Source of the DNA: Microtetraspora niveoalba
GTDB taxonomy: Bacteria > Actinomycetota > Actinomycetes > Streptosporangiales > Streptosporangiaceae
Direction: 5' to 3'
Assembly (NCBI RefSeq): GCF_001570405.1
Contig: NZ_BBYM01000021.1
Location: forward strand, 83,892 to 147,891
DNA: 64,000 nucleotides
A model generated the notes under the pieces. The model had not been told where the DNA came from. It saw only the letters and a program-made list of their open reading frames with translations, and did not search any database. The position numbers were made by a program, and so were the translations under genes. Positions 1-9,174 of the stretch are shown here, one piece after another. Position 1 is the first letter of the stretch. Each line of letters opens with the position of its first letter.

Positions 1-2
1 TG

Positions 3-695
3 CCGCTCAGCCTCACCGGCGACCGGGAGGCCCTCGGCGACATCCCCGGCACCATGGCGCTGGAGCAGGAACGCCACCCGACCCTGGAGTTCGACCTCGC
101 CCGGCCGCTCGGCCCCGACCCCCGCATCCTCGAACTGCTCGCCGAGCGCCTCGCGGACGCCCAGGCGGACATGCCCCGCCTCGTCACCGAGGAGATGCCC
201 GAGGACGTCGACCCCGCCGAGACCGCCGTCGTCCTCGTCGGCCACGGCGCCGCCGACCCCGCCGTCAACGCCGAGGTCCACCGGGTCTCCCGGCTGTTCT
301 GGGAGACCCACGCCTCCGACATGCTCACCGTCGAGACCGCGTACGTCTCGCACAACCGGCCCGGCGTCCCCGGCGGCCTGGAGCGCTGCCGCAGGCTCGG
401 GGCCAAGCGTGTGATCGTCCTGCCGTACATCCTGTTCGCCGGCGGCGTCCTCGAGCGCATCTGGGCCCAGGCCCTCGCCTACGGGGCGAACCACGAGGGC
501 CTGGACATCCGCTGCGCCGAGGTCATCGGCGACTGCGAGGGCCTCGCCGACGTCGTCATCGACCGATACGAGGAGGCGCTCTCCGGCGCGGCCGACACCG
601 GCGTGTGGACCGCCCGCCGCCGCTTCACCGAGGCGCTGGCCGTCGAGCGGATCGCCAGGGACGAGCCCGAGTCGGAGATCCCCACCCCCGTCTGA
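3..695 (+). CDS. CbiX-type sirohydrochlorin chelatase, 5'-truncated by the window edge
   Basis: The protein inserts a divalent metal (Co or Fe) into sirohydrochlorin, feeding the cobalamin or siroheme branch. The reading frame is already open at base 3 and runs 231 codons to TGA at 693-695, so the true start lies upstream of the window; the internal ATG at 54 is not the start. The visible part shows the family core VVLVGHGAADPA with the metal-binding His, then a stretch ending VLPYILFAGGVLERI, typical of the second half of a two-domain CbiX. Sixteen bases separate it from cobT on the same strand, so the two probably share a transcript. Metal specificity cannot be read from the sequence; the cobT neighbour favours cobalt. 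Confidence 0.85.
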   Translation, partial: PLSLTGDREALGDIPGTMALEQERHPTLEFDLARPLGPDPRILELLAERLADAQADMPRLVTEEMPEDVDPAETAVVLVGHGAADPAVNAEVHRVSRLFWETHASDMLTVETAYVSHNRPGVPGGLERCRRLGAKRVIVLPYILFAGGVLERIWAQALAYGANHEGLDIRCAEVIGDCEGLADVVIDRYEEALSGAADTGVWTARRRFTEALAVERIARDEPESEIPTPV

Positions 696-711
696 CATTG
701 GAGAGCACGCG

Positions 712-1800
712 TTGACACCGCTTGATGAGACGATCTCGGCGATCCGCCCGGCCGACCAGGACGCGATGGCACGGGCCAGAGAGCACCAGGACCGGCTCAC
801 CAAGCCGCGCGGCGCGCTCGGCGCGCTCGAGGACGTCGCCGTACGGCTCGCCGGGGCGGCGGGCGCCTGCCCGCCGCCGATGCCGGTGCCCGCCGCGCTC
901 GCGATCTTCGCCGCCGACCACGGTGTCCACGCGCAGGGCGTCTCCCCCTGGCCGCAGGAGGTCACCACCCAGATGGTGGCCAACTTCCTGGCAGGAGGGG
1001 CCGTGGCCAACGCGTTCGCCGCCTCCGCCGGCGCCTCCGTGACCGTGGTCGACGTGGGCGTCGCCGCCGACCTGCCCGGAGCGCCCGGCCTGCGCGCCCG
1101 CAAGGTCGCGTACGGCACGGCCGACCTGTCCCTCGGCCCCGCCATGACCGCCGACCAGGCCGCCGCTGCGCTCCATACCGGCGTCGAGACGGCCCGCGAC
1201 CTGATCGAGGCCGGCGCCCGCTGCCTGATCACCGGGGACATGGGCATCGCCAACACCACCGCCTCCGCCGCGCTGATCTGCGCGTACACGGGGCGCGACG
1301 CGGCGGAGGTGACCGGGCGCGGCACCGGCATCGACGACGCCACCCACCAGCACAAGATCGGGATCGTGCGCCGGGCGCTGGAGGTCAACCGGCTGCGCGA
1401 GACCGACGGCTTCGCGCCGGAACGCCGCGACGACGCGCTGCGCGCCCTCGCCGCCGTCGGAGGGCTGGAGCACGCCGCGATCGCCGGGTTCATCCTCGCC
1501 GCGGCCGCGGCGCGCGTGCCGGTCATCCTCGACGGCGTGATCGCCGGGTCCGCCGCGCTCGCCGCCGTGGCCCTCGCCCCCGCCGCCGCCGCGTACTGCG
1601 TCGCCGGGCACCGCTCGGCCGAGCCCGGCCACGCCGCCACGCTCGACCACCTCGGCCTGCGGCCGCTCGTGGACCTCGAACTCCGCCTCGGCGAGGGCAC
1701 CGGCGGCCTGCTCGCCCACCCGCTCGTCAGCGCCGCCGTACGCGTGATGCACGAGGTCGCCACCTTCGACTCCGCCGGTGTGACCGACAAGGAGAGCTGA
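712..1800 (+). CDS. cobT: Nicotinate-nucleotide--dimethylbenzimidazole phosphoribosyltransferase CobT
   Basis: CobT makes alpha-ribazole phosphate from nicotinate mononucleotide and dimethylbenzimidazole for the lower ligand of cobalamin. The 362-residue product has the usual family length, with a TTG start preceded by GGAGAG seven bases upstream. Diagnostic pieces are the FAADHGVHAQGVSPWP stretch near residue 64, TGDMGIANTT near residue 178 and LRLGEGTG near residue 325, which carries the catalytic Glu region. It follows the chelatase gene by 16 bp, and a strong hairpin lies about 200 bp downstream. The start is the only ambiguous point; identity is secure. Confidence 0.93.
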   Translation: MTPLDETISAIRPADQDAMARAREHQDRLTKPRGALGALEDVAVRLAGAAGACPPPMPVPAALAIFAADHGVHAQGVSPWPQEVTTQMVANFLAGGAVANAFAASAGASVTVVDVGVAADLPGAPGLRARKVAYGTADLSLGPAMTADQAAAALHTGVETARDLIEAGARCLITGDMGIANTTASAALICAYTGRDAAEVTGRGTGIDDATHQHKIGIVRRALEVNRLRETDGFAPERRDDALRALAAVGGLEHAAIAGFILAAAAARVPVILDGVIAGSAALAAVALAPAAAAYCVAGHRSAEPGHAATLDHLGLRPLVDLELRLGEGTGGLLAHPLVSAAVRVMHEVATFDSAGVTDKES

Positions 1801-1839
1801 CCCCGCTGCCATAGGATCTACCGCGGGCTCCACGAGGGA

Positions 1840-1991
1840 GTGTCTGACAAATGTTGTCCGTCGCAGGCGCGGATCCCGATGGATGCATCGCAAGGCGGAG
1901 GAGGAGGCCGTAGCGCCAGCTACGGCCGACGACGACAACGCGGCGAGGCGCCATCTGGGCCGCGCGCAGCAGGGCATGATTCGTCAGACAC
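1840..1991. mobile_element. MITE-like 152-bp inverted-repeat element
   Basis: The ends match as inverted repeats: GTGTCTGACAAAT at 1840-1852 and, on the other strand, GTGTCTGACGAAT at 1991-1979 (12 of 13 identical). The interior carries a perfect 9-bp stem with 4-nt loop at 1906-1927 (GGCCGTAGC/GCTACGGCC) and a GATGCATC palindrome at 1889-1896. There is no credible ORF inside. It fills the gap between cobT and cysG. No clear target-site duplication is visible, and the mobilising transposase is not in this window. This could also be a fixed structured intergenic repeat rather than a mobile unit. Confidence 0.6.
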
Positions 1992-1997
1992 GACCTA

Positions 1998-2024
1998 GGA
2001 CGGGCGTCATGGGGACGCCCGTCC
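1998..2024 (+). terminator. Factor-independent-type hairpin after cobT and the MITE
   Basis: A perfect 11-bp stem (GGACGGGCGTC / GACGCCCGTCC) has a 5-nt loop and no U-tract, as is common in actinomycetes. It lies 95 bp before the siroheme synthase start, so it separates the cobT transcript from the next operon. Confidence 0.7.
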
Positions 2025-2118
2025 GCCGAAGCCTGATCCGCTGAGCCGCCGGTCACCGGCCAACCGGTAAATTTGCCTCCTAACACAGCACGCTTGACGC
2101 ATTAGGGAGATTGGGGTC

Positions 2119-3351
2119 ATGGCGCCCTACCTGCTCGGCCTTCGCCTCGACGGGCGGCGGGTCCTGGTCGTGGGCGGCGGCCGCGTCGCCCAGCGGAGGA
2201 TCCCCGCACTGCTCGACGCCGGGGCGTCCGTCGTCCTCGTCTCGCCCAGCGCCACCCCCGCCCTCGACGATCTGATCGCCGACGGCCGTGTCACGTGGGA
2301 GCGCAGGCCGTACCAGGTGGGCGACTGCGACGGGGCGTGGCTCGTGCACGCCTGCACCGACCGGCGCGAGGTGAACGCGGCGGTCGCCGCGGAGGCCGAG
2401 GCCAAGCGCATCTGGTGCGTACGCGCGGACGACAAGGAGGCGTCCGCCGCGTGGACGCCCGCGAGCGGCCGCGTCGGGGAGATCGGCGTCGCCGTCACGG
2501 CCGGGGGCGACCCGCGCCGGGCCGCGGGCATCCGCGACGAGGTCGTCAACGCGCTCCGCGACGGCACCGTGGACGCGCGACGGCATCGCGGCAAGCCCGT
2601 CGGCGTCGCGCTCGTGGGCGGCGGGCCGGGAGACCCCGGGCTGATCACCGTCCGGGGCCGGCAGCTCCTCGCGCAGGCGGACGTCGTCGTGGCCGACCGG
2701 CTCGCCCCGCGCGGCCTCCTCGACGAGCTGCCGCCCGACGTCGAGCTCATCGACGCCGCCAAGATCCCGTACGGGCGCTACCTGGCGCAGGAGCGCATCA
2801 ACGAGCTGCTGGTCGAGCACGCCCGGCAGGGCAAGTTCGTCGTCCGGCTCAAGGGCGGCGACCCGTTCGTCTTCGGCCGCGGCGGCGAGGAGATGCTCGC
2901 CTGCGCCCGCGCCGGCATCCCCGTCACGGTCGTTCCCGGCGTGACCAGCGCGGTCGCCGTGCCCGCCGCCGCAGGGGTGCCCGTCACCCATCGAGGGGTC
3001 AGCCAGGAGTTCCATGTGATCTCCGTACACGTGCCTCCGGGTGACCCGAAGTCGACCGTCGACTGGCAGGGGCTCGCACGATCCAAGGGAACCCTCATCC
3101 TGCTGATGGGCGTCGAACGGATCGAGGAGATCGCCGACGCGCTCGTCCGAGACGGACGTTCGCCGGAAACTCCCGTGATGGTGGTGCAGGACGGTACTCT
3201 TCCCACCCAACGAGCTCTCGCCGCCACGCTCTCCACGGTGGCCGAGCGCGTGACCGCGACCGGGGTGCGGCCACCGGCGATCGTGATCGTCGGCGACGTC
3301 GTCAGAGTCGGCCAGGAGATCGAGATGGTGCGAGCGGAGCGGATCCCGTGA
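2119..3351 (+). CDS. cysG: Siroheme synthase CysG-type: precorrin-2 dehydrogenase/ferrochelatase fused to uroporphyrinogen-III C-methyltransferase
   Basis: The enzyme converts uroporphyrinogen III to precorrin-2 and sirohydrochlorin or siroheme, for sulfite/nitrite reductases and as corrin precursor. The N-terminal ~150 residues form a Rossmann NAD domain (VLVVGGGRVAQRR near residue 16). Residues ~160-400 are the SAM-dependent methyltransferase, with VALVGGGPGDPGLITVRG, VRLKGGDPFVFGRGGEE and PVTHRGVSQEF. The 410-residue length is a little shorter than E. coli CysG (457). The ATG follows GGGAGATTGGGGTC. Its TGA overlaps the GTG of the next gene (GTGA), so the large GTPase gene is translationally coupled to it. 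Confidence 0.92.
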   Translation: MAPYLLGLRLDGRRVLVVGGGRVAQRRIPALLDAGASVVLVSPSATPALDDLIADGRVTWERRPYQVGDCDGAWLVHACTDRREVNAAVAAEAEAKRIWCVRADDKEASAAWTPASGRVGEIGVAVTAGGDPRRAAGIRDEVVNALRDGTVDARRHRGKPVGVALVGGGPGDPGLITVRGRQLLAQADVVVADRLAPRGLLDELPPDVELIDAAKIPYGRYLAQERINELLVEHARQGKFVVRLKGGDPFVFGRGGEEMLACARAGIPVTVVPGVTSAVAVPAAAGVPVTHRGVSQEFHVISVHVPPGDPKSTVDWQGLARSKGTLILLMGVERIEEIADALVRDGRSPETPVMVVQDGTLPTQRALAATLSTVAERVTATGVRPPAIVIVGDVVRVGQEIEMVRAERIP

Positions 3352-6300
3352 AGCCGCCTGCCAGGAAGACGCCCGACGACGGGCCCGTCGACCGGTTCGG
3401 CCACGCGGAGAACGAGGAGCAGGCCATCGATCACGCCGATGAGCACAGGGAGACCCCGGGGGAGCAGACCGTCGCCTTCCGGCCCATCCGGGACGCCGAT
3501 CTCTCCGGCACCGGTTCCGGGGGCGACGACCAGCCGGCCGTGAGCGGTCCCGCCCGTGCCGGCTGGGACAGCGGCGACACCTGGGACGGTTTCACCGTGC
3601 GCCCCTCCGCCCCCGCCGGTTCGGCCGTCTCTCCCGGGCGGGACGACGACGACCGTTGGGACGCCTTCGCCCCTAAGGACGCACACGCGTCCGACACGCC
3701 GGGAGGCGGCGCGCCCGAGCGTATGCCCGACCGCATGTCCGATCGCGCGTCACGGCCGCGCATCGGCGACCGTACGGCATGGGCGACCCCGGAATGGGAC
3801 GCCTTCGCCAACCGGCAGCCGAGGCGGACGCCGCCGCTGGGCGGCGACGCGGCATCGGGTGCGGGGGAGCGGCCGCGCGCCCCGCGGCCCGGCGTCCCCA
3901 CCCACGATTCCCCCGCCCAGGATCCCTTCGTACGGGATGCCTCGGCCCGCAGGCTCCCGGCGGAGCGGACGCCGGCCGACGCGCCCGAGCGCGAGAACAC
4001 CCGGGGAGAGCCGGGGGAGCGGGCGGAGCCGTCCCTGTGGGACGCGATCGCCCGCGACACGCCCGCTTCGGAGGCGTCCGAGCACGCCGACGCGGGGCGG
4101 CGGGCTCCGGCGGAGGGGACGTCCCTCTGGGATCGGCCGGTTCACGACGGCTCCGGCGACGAGAGTGCGCCCGAAGAGACCTCCCTGTGGGACGTCCCGG
4201 CGAAGGGCTCCGCGCAGCGTGTTGAGGGCCCCGCTCGTGACGGCCTGGGGCGTGCTGCCGAGGAAGCCGAGACCTCCGTCTGGGAGAGGCCCGAGCGGGC
4301 CGCCCCGGCAGGGGAGGCGCCGGAGCGGAAGGCTTCCGTCTGGGACGCTCCCTCACTCCGGGAACGACCCGAGGAGCCGGCGCAATGGGATGCGTTCACG
4401 CCGCGCTCCACGTCCGGTTCCTTACCTGACGGCGCCGGGACTTCCGGAGCCGCCGCGTCACCGGATCCGGCTGATGTGGTGATCGCCGGCTTCGCCGCCG
4501 TCGCCAAGGACGTCCCCGGCTGGGACGCCTTCAGCGCGCCCACGCCGCCCAGGACGGCCGGCGACCGCGGTGCTGACGAGGCGCCCGGCGACTCGGACGA
4601 GCCCCGGACATCGGGAGAGACCACCGACGACGCCGCGCCCGCCCGCCCAGAGGTCGCCACCACACCTGCCCCCGACGACGCCGCGGAACCCGGCCACGAT
4701 GGCGCGCTCGCCCAGGATGAGGCGGCGGAGCCTGGCCACGGTGGCGCGTTCGTCCAGGATGAGGCGGCGGGACCTGCCTCCGAGACGGGTTTCGCGCCGG
4801 CTGATGGCGAGGTGGCGGAGCCTGCCCATGGTGAGGTGGTGGAGCCCGGTCACGGTGGTGCGTTCGTCCAGGATGAGGCGGCGGAACTTGCCCACGAGGG
4901 GGGCTCCGCGCCGGCTCATGACGAGACGGCGGCTTGGTCGGTCGACGGCGAGACGGTGGCCGGTCCGGCCCCTGGCGAGATGCCGGAAGGCGCGCAACGC
5001 GGGCCGGACGACGTTCTCGACGTCCCCGCTGACACCGGCCACGACGAGAGCGCCTCTGACGACGCGCCGTTCGATGACGGCGGGCTGAGCGGCGAGTCCG
5101 CGAGCCCTCGGGCTCCCGAAGGCACCGAAGATGTCGCCGATCCGCACGAGATTGACGGATCCCGTGGCATCGACGGGGGCCAGGACGACGAGCATCCCTG
5201 GCTGACCGAGGACCGCCTGGAGGCGGAAAGCGGCATCGCAGCGCGGGACACGGAGTCGCCTGAGGCGACCGAAGCGGCCGAGGAGCCCGCCGCGATCCCG
5301 GGGCCCCTTCCCGGCACCGGTCGGACAACCCACACGGAGCAATCCCCGCACGCCGGGGAGATCGAGGACGGCGGGCTCACAGAGTGGGGGCAGCGGTCCG
5401 CGTACGCCGGAGAGACCGAGAACGACGCGGACGCCGCACAGGGGCCGTCGGCGGAGGCCGCCGATGATGTGGCCGGCGACGTTCAGTCCGTGACGAGCGC
5501 CGATGGCGTGACCGGCGATGGCGAATACGGAACCGAGGGCGCGGAAAGCAGGCTCTACTCCGATGATGTGATCGGGGATGGCGAGTCCGTGACGAGCGCC
5601 GATGGCCTGCCCGGCGCGACAGGGTCTGGAGCCGAGGTCGCGGAGGATGAGCCTCACGCCGATGATGTGGCCGACGATGGCGTGTCCGGGACCGGCGTCG
5701 ACGGTGAGAACGGCGACGGCGGGCGTGCGACGGGCGTCGGCGATGCGACCGACGATGCCAGCGATGCGACCGGCGGTTCGAATGGCGACGTGGCGGATGA
5801 GGTCGAAGAGGACCCGGTGGCGCGGGTGCGCGCGGTCCCGATTCCGGATCCCGTCTCCGCGGCGCTGACCGAGTCGCTCGCCCAGCTCCGGCTGGCCGTC
5901 GAGGACCTGCACTTCGGCCTGGACGTGCCAGGAGCGGAGGAGGCGCGCAAGGCGCAGGCCTCGGTGCTGGCGCAGCTTGAGGACTACGTCATCCCGCGTG
6001 TGCACATGAGCACCGCCCCCGCGTTGATCGTCGTCGCGGGCTCCACCGGTGCGGGGAAGTCCACACTGGTCAACACGCTGGCCGCCCAGCGCGTGAGCGC
6101 GACGGGGGTGCGCCGGCCGACCACGGGGACGCCGGTGCTGGTCTGCCACCCCGACGACCACGAGTGGTTCGCCGAGGGCGACCTGCTCGGCGGGCTGACC
6201 CGGCTGGAGCGTCCGGCCAAGGGGGCGGGTGTGGACAGCATCGTGCTCTCCACCACCGAACGACTTCCCCCGGGTGTGGCGCTCCTCGACACCCCGGACA

Positions 6301-7511
6301 TCGACTCGGTGGTGGAGGAGCACCACGAGATCGCGCACCGGATGCTCGACGCCGCCGATTTGTGGGTGTTCGTGACCACCGCCTCCCGGTACGCGGACGC
6401 GCCCTCGTGGAACCTGCTGCGGCTGGCCAAGGAACGCGGCGCGCGCCTGGTCATCGTGTTGTCGCGGGTGCCGGAGAAGTCGCGCGACGTCATCGTCAAG
6501 CATTTCGGCCGCATGCTCGACGAGTACGGCCTGGCCGACGCCGAGCGCTTCGTGATCAAGGAGACGACGGTCGCCGACGGACGGCTTCCCGACAAGGAGG
6601 TCACCGACCTGCGGATGTGGCTGGCCCACCTCTCCGTGGACGACGAGCGTCGCGCCGCCGCCATCCGGACGACCCTGAACGGCGTCCTGGACAGCTTCCG
6701 GCACCGGCTTCCCGCGCTGGCCCGGCATCTGGAGACACAGGTGGCGCTGCGCGCGGATCTGCGGTCCGACGTGGACGCCGCCTACATGGGTGCGCTGGCC
6801 GACATCGACGAGGCCACCAGGAACGGCTCGCTGCTGCGCGGCGAGGTGCTGGCCCGCTGGCAGGACTTCGCCGGGTCCGGCGACCTGATCCGCACCCTTC
6901 AGCTCCGCCGCGGCGGCAAGGGCGGCCAGCGGGGGCCGCAGCGCCTCCGCGCGCTCAGGACGGCGATCAGGAACGCGCTCGAAAGTATGATCAACTCTGC
7001 GGCTCAGCGAGCGGCGGAGGAAGTCGTCGCCCGGTGGAAGCAGCGCGCGGGCGCGGGCGACCGGCTCGCCACCACCCCGGGCCTCGGCCGTTCCTCCGAC
7101 GAGGCCGTGCAGCGCACCTCCCGGGCCATCGGCGCCTGGCAGGACCACGTCACCGAGTTGATCAGGACCGAGGGCGTGACCAAGCGGTCGGTGGCGCGGC
7201 TCGTCTCGTTCGACGTGGAGTCGCTCGCGCTGATCTTCACGGTGGGCCTGCTCGGCTACGGCGCCACGGACGTCTCGTCCGGGCCGGGCGCCGGCGCGCT
7301 GCCGCAACGCCTGCTGCGCGCGCTCCTCGGCGCAGAGTCCCTCCGCAACATCAGCGCCAAGGCCCGCAGCGATCTGCGCGCCCGCATCGGCATGGTCTTC
7401 GACGAGGAGACCCTGCGCTACGTCGACACGCTCGACGGCGCCGGCATTCCGGACGAGGCAGCAGCCACCCGCCTGTACCAGGCGACGTACAACCTCGAGG
7501 TCGCACGATGA
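3348..7511 (+). CDS. Large dynamin/Era-like GTPase with a very long disordered, W-D-repeat N-terminus
   Basis: The 1387-residue product starts at the GTG overlapping the cysG stop. Residues 1 to ~840 are low-complexity, acidic, Ala/Glu/Asp/Gly-rich and contain about eleven W-D/E motifs (near residues 72, 78, 104, 149, 230, 261, 280, 311, 331, 346 and 392). Imperfect blocks of the type GHGGAFVQDEAAE (residues ~445-520) and SVTSADG (residues ~710-750) follow. The GTPase domain begins near residue 890: P-loop GSTGAGKST at ~898-906 and G3 DTPD at ~982-985. The usual G4 NKxD is replaced by LSRV. The C-terminus is helical with a weakly hydrophobic patch near residue 1290. The gene overlaps the next GTPase gene (ATGA). 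A membrane-remodelling or division-associated dynamin-like role is inferred from the tandem arrangement, not shown. Confidence 0.8.
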   Translation: MKPPARKTPDDGPVDRFGHAENEEQAIDHADEHRETPGEQTVAFRPIRDADLSGTGSGGDDQPAVSGPARAGWDSGDTWDGFTVRPSAPAGSAVSPGRDDDDRWDAFAPKDAHASDTPGGGAPERMPDRMSDRASRPRIGDRTAWATPEWDAFANRQPRRTPPLGGDAASGAGERPRAPRPGVPTHDSPAQDPFVRDASARRLPAERTPADAPERENTRGEPGERAEPSLWDAIARDTPASEASEHADAGRRAPAEGTSLWDRPVHDGSGDESAPEETSLWDVPAKGSAQRVEGPARDGLGRAAEEAETSVWERPERAAPAGEAPERKASVWDAPSLRERPEEPAQWDAFTPRSTSGSLPDGAGTSGAAASPDPADVVIAGFAAVAKDVPGWDAFSAPTPPRTAGDRGADEAPGDSDEPRTSGETTDDAAPARPEVATTPAPDDAAEPGHDGALAQDEAAEPGHGGAFVQDEAAGPASETGFAPADGEVAEPAHGEVVEPGHGGAFVQDEAAELAHEGGSAPAHDETAAWSVDGETVAGPAPGEMPEGAQRGPDDVLDVPADTGHDESASDDAPFDDGGLSGESASPRAPEGTEDVADPHEIDGSRGIDGGQDDEHPWLTEDRLEAESGIAARDTESPEATEAAEEPAAIPGPLPGTGRTTHTEQSPHAGEIEDGGLTEWGQRSAYAGETENDADAAQGPSAEAADDVAGDVQSVTSADGVTGDGEYGTEGAESRLYSDDVIGDGESVTSADGLPGATGSGAEVAEDEPHADDVADDGVSGTGVDGENGDGGRATGVGDATDDASDATGGSNGDVADEVEEDPVARVRAVPIPDPVSAALTESLAQLRLAVEDLHFGLDVPGAEEARKAQASVLAQLEDYVIPRVHMSTAPALIVVAGSTGAGKSTLVNTLAAQRVSATGVRRPTTGTPVLVCHPDDHEWFAEGDLLGGLTRLERPAKGAGVDSIVLSTTERLPPGVALLDTPDIDSVVEEHHEIAHRMLDAADLWVFVTTASRYADAPSWNLLRLAKERGARLVIVLSRVPEKSRDVIVKHFGRMLDEYGLADAERFVIKETTVADGRLPDKEVTDLRMWLAHLSVDDERRAAAIRTTLNGVLDSFRHRLPALARHLETQVALRADLRSDVDAAYMGALADIDEATRNGSLLRGEVLARWQDFAGSGDLIRTLQLRRGGKGGQRGPQRLRALRTAIRNALESMINSAAQRAAEEVVARWKQRAGAGDRLATTPGLGRSSDEAVQRTSRAIGAWQDHVTELIRTEGVTKRSVARLVSFDVESLALIFTVGLLGYGATDVSSGPGAGALPQRLLRALLGAESLRNISAKARSDLRARIGMVFDEETLRYVDTLDGAGIPDEAAATRLYQATYNLEVAR

Positions 7512-9139
7512 CTGCCAGCACCACCGACGTCCAGTACGGCCTCGGGGCCAGGTTCGCCGCCCTCACGCGGCTCGTCGAGCTGGGCCAGGGGCGCGCCGAC
7601 CAGGCGGCGCTCGCCGAGGCCGCCCAGTTGCTCGCACGCGCCGGCGATCGGCTCAGGCTGTCCCCGGATCACACGGTGGTCGCGCTGGCGGGAGGCACGG
7701 GCAGTGGCAAGTCGTCCCTGTTCAACTCCGTGTCCGGCCTCGAACTCTCACCGACCGGGGTGCGCAGGCCGACCACCGCCCGCACCCACGCCTGCGTATG
7801 GGGTCTGGACGGAGCCGGTCCGCTCCTCGACTGGCTGCAGATCCAGTGGCGGCACCGCTTCGCCCGGGCCAGCGCCCTGGACAAGGGGGAGAGTCAGCTT
7901 CACGGGCTCATCCTGCTCGACCTGCCCGACCACGACTCGATCCGGGCGCTCACCGACACCGAGGCCGATCGGCTGATCAAGGTCTCCGACCTCGTGGTAT
8001 GGGTGCTCGACCCCCAGAAGTACGCGGACGCCTCCGTACATCGCCGGTACGTCACCGAACTGGCGGGGCACGACGCCGTGACGGTCTTCGTCCTGAACCA
8101 GGCCGACCGGCTGTCGCAGGAGGACCGCGAGATCTGCGTGGCCGACCTGAGAGAGCTGCTCTCCACCGAGGGGGTGGACACCCCGCAGGTGGTCGTGACC
8201 TCCGCGCTCACGGGCGAGGGCGTCGACGATCTCAAGGCGGTGCTCGCCGAGTCGGTGGTCCGGCGTCGCGCCGCGTTCCAGAGGTTGGAGGCGGATCTCG
8301 ACCGGCTGATGACCCCCCTCGCCAAGGACATCACCGACGTCCCGAGCGTCGAGCCCGTCGTGGACGGCGCACGCCGCGAAGGGCTGGCCGACGCCCTCTG
8401 CGACGCGGTCGGCGTCTCCGCCGTCGGCGAGGCCATGGAGAACGTGTACGGGGTCCGCTCTGCCGACTGGGTCGGCTGGCCGTACGCGCGATGGGCGGCC
8501 AAGCTGCGACCCGACCCGCTGAGCAGCCTTCGGCTCGGCGACGTGAAGGAGGAGATCCGCAGCCTGGTGGGCAGCGCCGTCAGCGCGCAGCCCGCCGAGG
8601 TGGACAACGCGGTGCAGGCGCTGGCCGACGGCATCACCCCCGGAATGCCGGAGGTCTGGCAGGCGGGCGTGCGCGACGCAGCGCGGTCGAGTTCCGCCGA
8701 GCTGCCCGCGACCCTTTCCGACGAACTGTCGCAGGTCGCTCCACCGCTGGACCGGGTCCCCGGCTGGTGGTGGCTGCTCAAGATCTGGCAGTACCTCCTC
8801 GTCGTGCTGTTCGTGGTGGGAGTCGCCTGGGCCGGAGCGATCCTCGCGTACGGCGTGCTGGAGCTGGGCAAGGCGCCGGTGGAGATCCTCGGCGACGTCG
8901 GAGTGCTTCCGTGGCTCGCGTTGATGATCGTCGGCGTATTGGGGCTGGGCGCCCTGTCGGGCATGGCGAGCCGGAACTTCGTCGTCCTCGCCGCCGCGAA
9001 CGAGCGGGAGCGCCTGGAGAAGGACATGCGGCGCCGAGTGGCCGGTGTGGCGGAGCGGATGGTGATCGCGCCGGTCGAGAGCGAACTGCGGCGCTACAAC
9101 GACTACTTCGGAGCGGTGGCCGCCGCTTCCCGGAAGTAG
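7508..9139 (+). CDS. Membrane-anchored dynamin/YfjP-like GTPase, partner of the upstream GTPase
   Basis: The 543-residue product starts at the ATG overlapping the upstream stop (ATGA), so the two GTPases are probably made in matched amounts. The P-loop GGTGSGKSS lies at ~61-69, the G3 element DLPD at ~138, and the G4-like NQAD after VFVL near residue 198. Two hydrophobic segments near residues 420-445 and 462-485 form a membrane hairpin, followed by a short helical tail. Tandem dynamin-like GTPases are known in Streptomyces, where they act at sporulation septa; equivalence here is inference. Unlike its neighbour it has no disordered N-terminus and retains a recognisable G4 motif. Confidence 0.8.
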   Translation: MTASTTDVQYGLGARFAALTRLVELGQGRADQAALAEAAQLLARAGDRLRLSPDHTVVALAGGTGSGKSSLFNSVSGLELSPTGVRRPTTARTHACVWGLDGAGPLLDWLQIQWRHRFARASALDKGESQLHGLILLDLPDHDSIRALTDTEADRLIKVSDLVVWVLDPQKYADASVHRRYVTELAGHDAVTVFVLNQADRLSQEDREICVADLRELLSTEGVDTPQVVVTSALTGEGVDDLKAVLAESVVRRRAAFQRLEADLDRLMTPLAKDITDVPSVEPVVDGARREGLADALCDAVGVSAVGEAMENVYGVRSADWVGWPYARWAAKLRPDPLSSLRLGDVKEEIRSLVGSAVSAQPAEVDNAVQALADGITPGMPEVWQAGVRDAARSSSAELPATLSDELSQVAPPLDRVPGWWWLLKIWQYLLVVLFVVGVAWAGAILAYGVLELGKAPVEILGDVGVLPWLALMIVGVLGLGALSGMASRNFVVLAAANERERLEKDMRRRVAGVAERMVIAPVESELRRYNDYFGAVAAASRK

Positions 9140-9174
9140 CCGCATACCGGAACAGGCGGCGTCTTACGGAGCGG

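Noticed and set aside
1801..2118. Cobalamin riboswitch upstream of cysG
   Set aside because: No B12-box (GCCACTG) is present; the structure is explained by the inverted-repeat element and a terminator.
4458..7307. 949-codon open frame on the minus strand opposite the first GTPase
   Set aside because: Arg/Gly/His-rich shadow of a GC-rich gene; no domain, no ribosome-binding site, and the plus strand carries a clear GTPase.
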